A DNA stretch of 5,741 nucleotides from Bacillota bacterium. GTDB lineage: Bacteria; Bacillota; Bacilli; Thermoactinomycetales; DSM-44946. Positions 1-5,218 of this stretch are shown one piece after another; within the stretch, counting starts at the first letter, position 1, and each line of letters begins with the position of its first letter. The stretch lies in contig JAJYSD010000108.1 in NCBI GenBank assembly GCA_021793745.1, positions 1 through 5,741 of the forward strand, given 5' to 3'. The position numbers and the translations under genes are program-made. Below the pieces are notes generated by a model. That model was not told the origin of the DNA, searched no databases, and worked only from the letters and a program-made list of their open reading frames with translations.

Positions 1-18
1 TTCCGATCTTTTGGACAT
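1..18 (-). CDS. lexA: N-terminal fragment of a divergent gene, probably LexA repressor (partial)
   Basis: Only six codons are in the window, reading MSKRSE on the minus strand and running off the left edge. The start is supported by an AAAGGAGA ribosome binding site at 33-26 (minus strand), seven bases before the ATG at 18-16. An alternative ATG at 26-24 abuts the same Shine-Dalgarno sequence and is too close to use it. The lexA call is contextual: in Bacillus subtilis lexA is divergently transcribed from the SOS division inhibitor yneA, and here the gene faces a yneA-like remnant across two SOS boxes. Many Bacillales LexA proteins begin MSK-, which fits but proves little. If correct, the product is the autocleaving SOS repressor, with an N-terminal winged helix-turn-helix and a C-terminal serine peptidase domain, both outside the window. 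Confidence 0.5.
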
Positions 19-118
19 GTGCTCATCTCCTTTCTCGGTCACGGGTAATCACCGCCTCGACGGCAAAATTGAATCGAGCTCCGAAAAAATTCATCCCCGC
101 ATCGTCATCCTACTTTTC

Positions 119-147
119 AGTATACATGAAACTCGAAAAAAACACAA
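119..147 (-). promoter_or_regulatory. Putative promoter of the divergent lexA-like gene
   Basis: On the minus strand a TATACT -10 hexamer lies at 124-119. A weak TTGTGT -35 lies at 147-142, with 17 bases between them. The predicted leader to the ATG at 18 would be about 95 nt. The -35 overlaps the SOS box at 145-158, the expected arrangement for LexA autoregulation. The -10 is good and the -35 poor, so the call rests partly on position. Confidence 0.45.
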
Positions 148-158
148 ACATGAGTTCG
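145..158. promoter_or_regulatory. SOS box (LexA operator) 1
   Basis: The sequence CAAACATGAGTTCG matches the Bacillus-type LexA operator core CGAAC-N4-GTTCG at nine of the ten defined positions (A instead of G at the second base). It overlaps the putative -35 of the divergent lexA-like gene and lies just upstream of the plus-strand promoter, so LexA bound here could repress both directions. Confidence 0.75.
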
Positions 159-166
159 GAAAACCC

Positions 167-194
167 TTGACGAAACCCATGTTTGATAGATAAT
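167..194 (+). promoter_or_regulatory. Sigma-A-type promoter of the yneA-like remnant
   Basis: TTGACG (-35, 167-172) and GATAAT (-10, 189-194) are separated by 16 bases, and each hexamer is one base from consensus. The spacer contains SOS box 2. Transcription would start near 200, about 18 bases before the remnant's ATG at 218. The promoter looks intact although the gene behind it is broken. Confidence 0.65.
172..185. promoter_or_regulatory. SOS box (LexA operator) 2, weaker
   Basis: The sequence GAAACCCATGTTTG keeps the AAC-N4-GTT core of the Bacillus LexA operator but departs from consensus at the outer bases. It begins 27 bp after the start of the first SOS box. It lies inside the spacer of the plus-strand promoter (TTGACG at 167-172, GATAAT at 189-194), where bound LexA would block RNA polymerase. 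Confidence 0.6.
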
Positions 195-217
195 TGAGGC
201 AAAACGGAAGCGATGGC

Positions 218-474
218 ATGGATCGCGGGGCGTCCCTATTCATCGGAATCCTCTGTATAGGGACGGGTTTAGCTGGCATGGACCGGCAGGGCCGGCGATG
301 ACCCCGATTCGACGGTGGAAGTCCGGGTGAAGCCCGGTGACACGCTATGGAGTCTGGTTCAGCGGCATACAGACGATTCCATCGATGTGCGGGAGCTGAT
401 CGGATATCCGCCGGATCAACCAGCTAGAGGTGCTGCGATTCATCCGGGACAGACCCGAAAAAATCCCGCTTTGA
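218..474 (+). pseudogene. yneA: Decayed yneA-like SOS cell-division suppressor (membrane helix plus LysM domain)
   Basis: Pieces of one small protein are spread over different reading frames. The ATG at 218 opens a 27-codon piece with a hydrophobic stretch (about residues 5-20, ASLFIGILCIGTGLAG), ending at a TGA at 299-301. One frame over, 297-401 encodes the start of a LysM domain (VKPGDTLWSLVQRH, then DVRELI). From 403 a third frame gives DIRRINQLEVLRFI. Positions 444-461 return to the previous frame with PGQTRK, and the last frame ends in KIPL and a TGA at 472-474. Joined, these give a roughly 85-90 residue protein with the YneA layout: short N-terminal anchor plus one LysM module. YneA in B. 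subtilis is induced by DNA damage and delays division; LysM binds peptidoglycan. A weak Shine-Dalgarno (GGAAG, 206-210) precedes the ATG. The single-base shifts map to the 270-300 linker, the GG at 402-403, about 439-445 and the A run at 458-463. Sequencing error is possible, but the neighbouring genes are intact. Confidence 0.7.
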
Positions 475-633
475 ACGGAAGAATAAGGGATTGGATTCCG
501 TACATTTGTTTGCACTCCGGCCGTTATCCTACGGAATATATACGAAATCGGAGGATTTTCGAAGAGACGGCTTCTCATCTTCCCTTTGGCTGTTCATTGA
601 GATCATGATCCTTGATCCTCCACATCATCCGTT

Positions 634-663
634 TTGACCCAAGTTCTTTTTATTTCATAGAAT
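634..663 (+). promoter_or_regulatory. Candidate promoter of the osmoprotectant transporter operon
   Basis: TTGACC (-35, 634-639) and TAGAAT (-10, 658-663) are 18 bases apart, each hexamer one base from consensus. Transcription from here would give a leader of about 165 nt before the TTG start at 836. AT-rich hexamers at 760-767 (TATATT/TATTAT) could act as a second, closer -10 but lack a good -35. Osmotically controlled opu promoters are known in Bacillus; nothing in the sequence by itself proves osmotic control here. Confidence 0.4.
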
Positions 664-728
664 GGTACTGTAAGCCGAACAAAGGGTCCCATATCCCGTT
701 GCAGCTTGCTGGAGCAGACGCGGGCCCC

Positions 729-745
729 GATCCACATGATGGATC
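729..745. repeat. 6-bp inverted repeat upstream of the transporter operon
   Basis: GATCCA and TGGATC form a perfect inverted repeat with the 5-base loop CATGA. No T-tract follows, so it is not a terminator. It lies about 90 bp before the transporter start codon and could be an operator or a small leader hairpin. The arms are short enough to be chance. Confidence 0.35.
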
Positions 746-820
746 CGTAAATCCGGTGCTATATTATCGAAATATTCAAGTAATAATGCGGGTGCATCGT
801 GCGGCAAATACTGAGCTCAG

Positions 821-828
821 GGAGGAGG
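821..828 (+). promoter_or_regulatory. Strong ribosome binding site fixing the TTG start of the ATPase gene
   Basis: GGAGGAGG lies seven bases before the TTG at 836-838. No ATG or GTG in the right frame is better placed, and translation from this TTG gives the N-terminus MAKIEVRNLTKIFG that is usual for OpuAA/ProV ATPases. This decides the non-ATG start. Confidence 0.8.
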
Positions 829-835
829 TCGTTTT

Positions 836-2044
836 TTGGCGAAAATCGAGGTCAGAAATCTTACCAAGATCTTCGGGCGCAATCCCTCCAAGGGATTGGC
901 TTTGGTAAGGCAGGGAAAGAGCAAAGAGGAAATCTTAAGGGAGACGGGAATGACCGTCGGTGTCAACCGGGCTTCCTTTTCCGTGGAGGCCGGCGAGGTT
1001 TTCGTAATTATGGGACTGTCCGGGAGCGGCAAATCCACTCTGGTTCGGCTGTTGAACCGGCTGATTGAACCGACGGAGGGTACCGTGCTCGTGGACGGGG
1101 ACGATGTGACCAAGATGAACCCCCATGAGCTGCGGCAAATGCGCAGGACCAAGATGGGGATGGTGTTTCAGCGGTTTGCGCTGTTCCCCCACAAAAGCGT
1201 GCGCGAAAATGTGGAATACGGCTTGGAAGTGCAGGGAATTCCCAGGAAGGATCGTCAGGAAAAGGCCCTCAAGTCCTTGGACCTGGTAGGTTTGAAGGAT
1301 TATGCCGACCAATCTCCGGATCAGCTTTCCGGAGGAATGCAGCAGCGGGTGGGATTGGCCCGGGCATTGGCCAACGATCCCGATATCTTGTTGATGGATG
1401 AGGCCTTCAGCGCCCTCGATCCCCTGATTCGCAAGGAAATGCAGGACGAAATGATGGAGCTGCAGTCCTCGATGAACAAGACGATCGTTTTCATCACCCA
1501 CGATTTGGATGAAGCCTTGCGGATCGGAGACCGCATTGCCCTGATGAAAGATGGGGTGATCGTTCAGATCGGGACGCCGGAGGAAATTTTGACCAACCCG
1601 GCCAACGACTATGTGGAAAAGTTCGTGGAGGATGTCAACCTGACCAAAGTGTTGACGGCGGGCTCCATCATGAAACGCCCGGAGGAATTGGTTCTGGGGA
1701 AAGAAGGGCCTCGGGTTGCGCTGAAGCGGATGAGGGAAAGGGGCCTTTCCGGATTGATGGTGGTGGATCGAAGCCGGAAGTTGATGGGTTTCTTAACCGC
1801 CGAGGCGGCCCGGAGTTTGCTGGATGGGAAACAGCCGGGAAAAAGCATGGAGGATCTAATGATCAAAGAGGTCATCACGGTACATAAGGATACACCCGTG
1901 AGCGAGCTCTTGCCCAAAATGGCTGAAAAACAGTTTTCCCATCCTGCGGCTGTCGTCGACGATCAGAGGAAATTGCGCGGTGTGGTGGTGCAAGGGGCCA
2001 TTTTTGCCGCCCTGGCCGGAAACGGGGTGAATTCGGATGAATAA
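836..2044 (+). CDS. opuAA: Glycine betaine/proline betaine ABC transporter, ATP-binding subunit with tandem CBS domains (OpuAA/ProV family)
   Basis: This 402-residue cytoplasmic ATPase powers uptake of compatible solutes such as glycine betaine. Visible motifs are Walker A GLSGSGKST (60-68), the Q-loop glutamine (about 112), signature LSGGMQQR (164-171), Walker B ILLMDE ending at Glu189, D-loop SALD (192-195) and the switch histidine in THDL (about 222). The extended N-terminal segment before Walker A (FGRNPSKGLALVRQGKSKEEI) is typical of ProV/OpuAA. Residues of about 272-330 and 338-396 form two CBS domains (SIMKRPEELV..., DLMIKEVITV...). In the Lactococcus OpuA family these sense ionic strength and can bind c-di-AMP; applying that here is inference. 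Start: TTG with GGAGGAGG seven bases upstream. The gene overlaps the permease gene by 8 bp, so translation is probably coupled. Length is normal for the family and no key residue is missing. Exact substrate cannot be read from this subunit. Confidence 0.93.
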   Translation: MAKIEVRNLTKIFGRNPSKGLALVRQGKSKEEILRETGMTVGVNRASFSVEAGEVFVIMGLSGSGKSTLVRLLNRLIEPTEGTVLVDGDDVTKMNPHELRQMRRTKMGMVFQRFALFPHKSVRENVEYGLEVQGIPRKDRQEKALKSLDLVGLKDYADQSPDQLSGGMQQRVGLARALANDPDILLMDEAFSALDPLIRKEMQDEMMELQSSMNKTIVFITHDLDEALRIGDRIALMKDGVIVQIGTPEEILTNPANDYVEKFVEDVNLTKVLTAGSIMKRPEELVLGKEGPRVALKRMRERGLSGLMVVDRSRKLMGFLTAEAARSLLDGKQPGKSMEDLMIKEVITVHKDTPVSELLPKMAEKQFSHPAAVVDDQRKLRGVVVQGAIFAALAGNGVNSDE

Positions 2045-3746
2045 TCTTCCTAAGATTCCCCTGGACCGGTGGATCGACGCAGCGGTTCGATGGCTGCAGG
2101 AGCACTTTTCCGCCCTCTTCGATCTGATTTCCTCGGGGATTCAGCCCCTGGTGGCCTTCTTTCAATCGCTGCTGACCGCATTGCCCCCGGTGTTGACGGC
2201 CGTCCTCATCGCCGCCCTGGCGCTGTTGGTGAGCCGGTTGTCGGTGTCGCTGTTTACTTTGTTCGGCTTGCTTCTGATATACAACCTGGGATATTGGAAC
2301 GAGGCGGCGGAGACGATCTCCCTGGTGCTGACCGCAACCACCATTTCCGTGATCATCGGAGTGCCCTTGGGCATTTTGGCGGCCCGAAGCCGGAAAGCCC
2401 AGAACATCATCACTCCGGTGCTGGACTTTATGCAGACGATGCCCGCCTTCGTCTATCTCATCCCTGCGGTGTTCTTCTTTGCCCTGGGAGCGGTGCCCGG
2501 GGTGATCGCCTCGGTGATCTTTGCGATGCCGCCGACCATTCGCCTGACCAATCTGGGGATCCGTCAGGTCGCCAGTGATTTGATCGAGGCGGCGGATGCC
2601 TTTGGTTCGACGTCTGCGCAAAAGCTCTTCAAGGTGCAATTGCCCCTGGCCAAGTCGACCATCATGGCGGGAATCAACCAGACGATCATGCTCTCCTTGT
2701 CCATGGTGGTGATCGCTTCGATGATCGGAGCCGGCGGCTTGGGTACCGTCGTCCTGCAGGCGATCACCCGGCTGGAGGTTGGAAAGGGCTTTGAAGGCGG
2801 TCTGTCCATCGTTATCATCGCCATTGTGTTGGACCGGATCACCCAAAGCCTCGCCCGGGACAAGAAGCGGGAGTCGATTCCAAAGAAAGGATTAAAAAGA
2901 CATTGGAAGGGAATATTGGCCATCCTGATCATTCTGGCGATGGTGGTCGCTGCTTTCGCGCAGCAAAAGGGAACCGAGAAACAGACGGTTACCCTGACCT
3001 ACGTCAACTGGGAGTCGGAAGTGGCCAGCACCTATGTGCTGAAACATGTGCTGGAGGATGAAGGCTTTCAAGTGGAATTGAAAGAAGTGGATGCCGGCCC
3101 GATGTTCGCCGCCGTCGCCAGCGGAGATGCGGACGGGACGACAGCGGCCTGGCTGCCCGCCACCCACAAGGATTATATGGCCGAGTACAAAGACCAGGTG
3201 GTGGATTTGGGACCCAACCTGGAAGGCACCAAGGTGGGATTGGTGGTTCCGGAATATGTGAAGGCCGACTCCATCGAGGACCTCAAAAATCAGGCCGAGG
3301 ATTTTGATAACCAGATTATCGGCATTGAAGCGGGTGCCGGGGTTGTCCAATTGACGGAAAAAGCCATCGAAGATTATGATTTGGATATGGAGCTGGTCAC
3401 CAGCTCGAGCGCGGCGATGACCGCCTCCCTCGAAAAGGCGTACCGGGCGAAAAAGCCGGTTGCGGTAACCGGATGGAAGCCCCATTGGAAATTTGCCAAG
3501 ATGGAGCTGAAATTCCTGGAGGATCCGAAGAAAACCTACGGAGAGGCGGAAAATATCCACACCCTCGTGCGGAAAGGGCTTGAGGAAGATAACCCGAAGG
3601 CCTATCAGATCATGGACCGCTTTTATTGGACGTCCCAGGATATGGAAGAAGTCATGCTCCTGATCGAGGAAGGAAAATCGCCGGAAGAGGCGGCGGCCGA
3701 ATGGGTCAAGAATCACCCGGATAAGGTGGAGCAGTGGACGAAATAA
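2037..3746 (+). CDS. opuABC: Glycine betaine ABC transporter, permease fused to substrate-binding domain (OpuABC layout)
   Basis: This 569-residue protein joins the membrane channel and the solute receptor of a betaine importer. Residues of about 30-275 are the ProW/OpuAB-type permease: several hydrophobic segments (about 45-84, 93-115, 137-165, 208-240, 252-268) and the EAA loop, EAADAFG from 184 with QLPLA at 201-205, which docks on the ATPase. After a basic stretch (274-291) a further hydrophobic helix (about 292-307) anchors an external OpuAC-type binding domain (about 317-569). That domain has NWESE (Trp325), AAWLPATHKDY (Trp372) and VTGWKPHW (Trp480/484), candidates for the aromatic cage around the quaternary ammonium group. 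Length and layout resemble Lactococcus OpuABC, whereas B. subtilis encodes OpuAB and OpuAC separately. The ATG overlaps the ATPase stop by 8 bp and has GGGGTGA (2024-2030) upstream. Two copies plus two ATPases would form the complete importer, each complex carrying two receptor domains. Specificity for betaine over choline or carnitine is inferred from the family. Confidence 0.93.
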   Translation: MNNLPKIPLDRWIDAAVRWLQEHFSALFDLISSGIQPLVAFFQSLLTALPPVLTAVLIAALALLVSRLSVSLFTLFGLLLIYNLGYWNEAAETISLVLTATTISVIIGVPLGILAARSRKAQNIITPVLDFMQTMPAFVYLIPAVFFFALGAVPGVIASVIFAMPPTIRLTNLGIRQVASDLIEAADAFGSTSAQKLFKVQLPLAKSTIMAGINQTIMLSLSMVVIASMIGAGGLGTVVLQAITRLEVGKGFEGGLSIVIIAIVLDRITQSLARDKKRESIPKKGLKRHWKGILAILIILAMVVAAFAQQKGTEKQTVTLTYVNWESEVASTYVLKHVLEDEGFQVELKEVDAGPMFAAVASGDADGTTAAWLPATHKDYMAEYKDQVVDLGPNLEGTKVGLVVPEYVKADSIEDLKNQAEDFDNQIIGIEAGAGVVQLTEKAIEDYDLDMELVTSSSAAMTASLEKAYRAKKPVAVTGWKPHWKFAKMELKFLEDPKKTYGEAENIHTLVRKGLEEDNPKAYQIMDRFYWTSQDMEEVMLLIEEGKSPEEAAAEWVKNHPDKVEQWTK

Positions 3747-3752
3747 GTTGCA

Positions 3753-3791
3753 CACCGCCACCACGTATCGGTGGCGGTGACTTTTCATTTT
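3753..3791 (+). terminator. Rho-independent terminator of the osmoprotectant operon
   Basis: CACCGCCACC (3753-3762) pairs perfectly with GGTGGCGGTG (3770-3779) around a 7-base loop, followed by a T-rich run (CTTTTCATTTT). It begins seven bases after the permease/receptor stop codon and should end the two-gene transcript. Confidence 0.93.
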
Positions 3792-3811
3792 AGCGCGGAC
3801 GATCTGGCCCC

Positions 3812-3841
3812 TTGACGGAGGGCCCATGGACATTCTACAAT
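3812..3841 (+). promoter_or_regulatory. Sigma-A-type promoter of the acyl-CoA dehydrogenase gene
   Basis: TTGACG (3812-3817) and TACAAT (3836-3841) are 18 bases apart, each one base from consensus. Predicted transcription start is about 3848, leaving a leader of about 114 nt before the TTG start. It follows the previous operon's terminator, so the dehydrogenase is an independent transcription unit. A GGCCC/GGGCC inverted repeat (3806-3810 and 3820-3824) brackets the -35. Confidence 0.75.
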
Positions 3842-3848
3842 AATAACG

Positions 3849-3872
3849 AGTACCTTCCGGTACTGACCGGAA
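3849..3872. promoter_or_regulatory. Two overlapping inverted repeats at the transcription start, putative operator
   Basis: AGTACC-TTCC-GGTACT (3849-3864) and TTCCGGT-ACTG-ACCGGAA (3855-3872) are both perfect palindromes with 4-base centres, and they share 3855-3864. They begin eight bases after the -10 hexamer, where a bound repressor would block initiation. Dyad operators near the start point are common for TetR-family regulators of fatty-acid genes (FadR, PsrA and PaaR types), but this sequence matches no operator I can name. As RNA the two stems would be mutually exclusive, so an RNA switch is the other possibility. No T-tract follows closely. Confidence 0.5.
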
Positions 3873-3919
3873 CGGGCAAACTCCAATGTGGTGGGTCAGC
3901 TTTTTCTTTTGCCAGAGAG

Positions 3920-3941
3920 GATACCAGTACGTATCAGTATC
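3920..3941. repeat. Inverted repeat with repeated GTATC in the dehydrogenase leader
   Basis: GATAC (3920-3924) and GTATC (3931-3935) form a short inverted repeat around CAGTAC, and a second GTATC occurs at 3937-3941. The AGTAC word also occurs in the upstream palindrome (3849-3853). It lies immediately upstream of the Shine-Dalgarno sequence. It may be a secondary regulator site or a weak hairpin; the arms are only five bases, so chance is plausible. Confidence 0.25.
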
Positions 3942-3947
3942 TTCGTC

Positions 3948-3955
3948 GGAGGTGA
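3948..3955 (+). promoter_or_regulatory. Ribosome binding site fixing the TTG start of the acyl-CoA dehydrogenase
   Basis: GGAGGTGA is nearly perfectly complementary to the 16S rRNA tail and lies six bases before the TTG at 3962-3964. The in-frame ATG at 3977 would be 21 bases away, too far, so the TTG start is preferred. Confidence 0.85.
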
Positions 3956-3961
3956 GCGGCG

Positions 3962-5125
3962 TTGAAAACGAAGGCGATGGGTGGACTGAGTTTTCAACTG
4001 TCAGAAGAACAGGAAGAGTTGAGAAAGTGGGCCAGAGGGTTTGCGGAGAAGGAAATCCGGCCCGTTGCCGCGGAGTACGATGAGAAGGAAGAGTTTCCGT
4101 ATGAGGTGCTCAAGAAGGCGGCAAAGGTGGGATTGACCAATTACATGGCCCCGGAGGAGTACGGCGGGGGCGGGTTGACGAGTGTCATGGCGGCCTGCTT
4201 GATCCTGGAGGAGCTTTACTGGGGTTGTGCCGGAATTGCCACCTCCCTTTCGGCGGCCGGTTTGGCGGGGCTTCCCCTGTATTACATGGGAAATGAAGAG
4301 CAAAAGAAAAAGTGGATCCCCTACCTGTGCGATCCGGAAAATCCGCGCCTCGGGGCGATGGCCTTGACGGAGCCGGGAGCCGGATCCGATGTGAAGGCGA
4401 TTCAAACCCGGGCAGTTCGGGACGGCGATGAATGGGTGATTAATGGGCGGAAATGTTTCATCACCAACGGGGGCATCGCCGACCTGTACGTGGTCTTCGC
4501 CAAGACCGATCCCGATGCCGGCTACTACGGCGTATCCGCCTTTATCGTCCCGGGAGATACGCCGGGGTTGTCCGGAGGCAAAAAGGAGCGCAAGATGGGA
4601 ATCCGCGCCTCCTATACCGGCGATGTGATCTTTGAAGATGTGCGGGTGCCCCATGAGAATTTGCTCGGCGAAGAGAACATGGCCTTTTTCGGCGCCATGA
4701 AGATGTTGGAATACTCCCGTCCGGCAGTGGCGGCGGGGGCGGTCGGTGTCGCCCGCGCAGCGTATGAATATGCGCTGGAATATGCAAAACAGCGGGTCCA
4801 ATTCGGCCGTCCGATCTTCAAAAATCAGGCGATTTCCTTCATGTTGGCCGACATGAAGACCAAGATCGACGCCGCCCGTTTGCTGACCTGGCGAGCAGCG
4901 GAGCTGGCCGACCGGGGAGAATCCTGCGCCGTGGAGGGCAGCATGGCCAAGGCGTTTGCTGCGGAAGTGGCGATGGAAGTGACGACCAACGCCGTTCAGA
5001 TCCTCGGCGGCTATGGATACATGCGGGATTATCCGGTGGAAAAGTGGATGCGGGATGCCAAGATTTTGTCCATCTATGAAGGGACGACGCAGATTCAAAA
5101 AAAGGTGATCGCCGCAGGGTTGTGA
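3962..5125 (+). CDS. Acyl-CoA dehydrogenase (FAD-dependent, short/medium-chain type)
   Basis: This 387-residue cytoplasmic flavoenzyme should oxidise an acyl-CoA to the trans-2-enoyl-CoA and pass electrons to electron-transfer flavoprotein. The whole family fold is present: N-terminal helical domain (from about 10, FQLSEEQEELRKWARGFAEK), central beta domain with LTEPGAGSD (135-143) and CFITNGGIADLYVVFAKT (165-182) at the flavin and substrate site, KMGIRAS (211-217), and the C-terminal helical domain with RVQFGRPIFKNQA (278-290), the QILGGYGYMRDYPVEKWMRD signature (346-365) and IYEGTTQIQ (371-379). Glu373 occupies the catalytic-base position of medium-chain, short-chain and bacterial butyryl-CoA dehydrogenases rather than the alternative site of isovaleryl and long-chain enzymes. 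Length is normal. Chain length or branched-chain preference cannot be read from sequence. No ETF, thiolase or enoyl-CoA hydratase gene is in the window. The gene has its own promoter and operator-like repeats, and an SCP2 protein gene follows 93 bases downstream. Confidence 0.95.
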   Translation: MKTKAMGGLSFQLSEEQEELRKWARGFAEKEIRPVAAEYDEKEEFPYEVLKKAAKVGLTNYMAPEEYGGGGLTSVMAACLILEELYWGCAGIATSLSAAGLAGLPLYYMGNEEQKKKWIPYLCDPENPRLGAMALTEPGAGSDVKAIQTRAVRDGDEWVINGRKCFITNGGIADLYVVFAKTDPDAGYYGVSAFIVPGDTPGLSGGKKERKMGIRASYTGDVIFEDVRVPHENLLGEENMAFFGAMKMLEYSRPAVAAGAVGVARAAYEYALEYAKQRVQFGRPIFKNQAISFMLADMKTKIDAARLLTWRAAELADRGESCAVEGSMAKAFAAEVAMEVTTNAVQILGGYGYMRDYPVEKWMRDAKILSIYEGTTQIQKKVIAAGL

Positions 5126-5146
5126 TTATTTGCGGCATCTTCGGAC

Positions 5147-5176
5147 TTGATCGAACCCTTTGGATTGTTGTACGGT
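5147..5176 (+). promoter_or_regulatory. Weak candidate promoter before the SCP2 gene
   Basis: TTGATC (5147-5152) and TACGGT (5171-5176) are 18 bases apart, but the -10 is poor. A better-looking TATAAC at 5177-5182 is 24 bases from the -35, too far. With no terminator in the 93-base gap after the dehydrogenase, read-through transcription is the simpler explanation; an extra internal promoter remains possible. Confidence 0.2.
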
Positions 5177-5204
5177 TATAACGAACCTTGCATGAGAAAA
5201 CCAG

Positions 5205-5211
5205 AAAGGGG
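5205..5211 (+). promoter_or_regulatory. Ribosome binding site deciding the SCP2 gene start
   Basis: AAAGGGG lies seven bases before the ATG at 5219-5221. An in-frame ATG at 5192 and a TTG at 5147 have no comparable Shine-Dalgarno sequence, so the 5219 start is chosen. Confidence 0.7.
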
Positions 5212-5218
5212 AAAGGGC

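Larger units (their letters stand above)
475..820. other. Intergenic region without a supportable gene
   Basis: This stretch of about 345 bases lies between the yneA-like remnant and the ribosome binding site of the ABC transporter operon. Short open frames exist on both strands, but none has a convincing ribosome binding site or a recognisable protein. In B. subtilis a resolvase-like gene (yneB) follows yneA; I find no readable trace of it. Contents I can point to are a candidate promoter at 634-663, a 6-bp inverted repeat at 729-745, and a possible long-range pairing of GGGTCC (684-689) with GGGCCC (722-727) using one G-U pair. The region could be the regulatory leader of the transporter, decayed DNA, or both. 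Confidence 0.6.

Noticed and set aside
315..608. Open frame of 97 codons containing the LysM start VKPGDTLW
   Set aside because: Only the first part (and a short HPGQTRK stretch) is LysM-like; the remainder is out-of-frame or non-coding sequence past the true gene end at 474. It is a fragment of the broken yneA-like gene, not a separate protein.
475..610. Remnant of a yneB-like resolvase gene after yneA
   Set aside because: Expected from the Bacillus gene order, but no frame shows resolvase N-terminal motifs or a catalytic serine context.
475..835. Possible c-di-AMP (ydaO-type) riboswitch before the osmoprotectant operon
   Set aside because: Such riboswitches often precede osmolyte and potassium transporters, but I could not find their conserved sequence blocks here.
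612..908. Plus-strand open frame of 98 codons running into the ATPase gene
   Set aside because: No ribosome binding site, no recognisable domain, and it overlaps the well-supported start of the ATPase in another frame.
1875..2846. Long minus-strand open frame (323 codons) antisense to the transporter genes
   Set aside because: Its composition is extremely rich in His, Gln, Arg, Asp and Gly, typical of a mirror frame of a GC-rich gene; the plus strand encodes clear OpuAA and OpuABC proteins.
4001..5098. Long minus-strand open frame (365 codons) antisense to the acyl-CoA dehydrogenase
   Set aside because: Low-complexity His/Gly/Arg-rich translation with no domain; the sense strand encodes a complete, motif-perfect dehydrogenase.
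5147..5218. N-terminal extension of the SCP2 protein from a TTG at 5147 or ATG at 5192
   Set aside because: Neither has a Shine-Dalgarno sequence, the extra residues are not SCP2-like, and the ATG at 5219 has AAAGGGG at ideal spacing.
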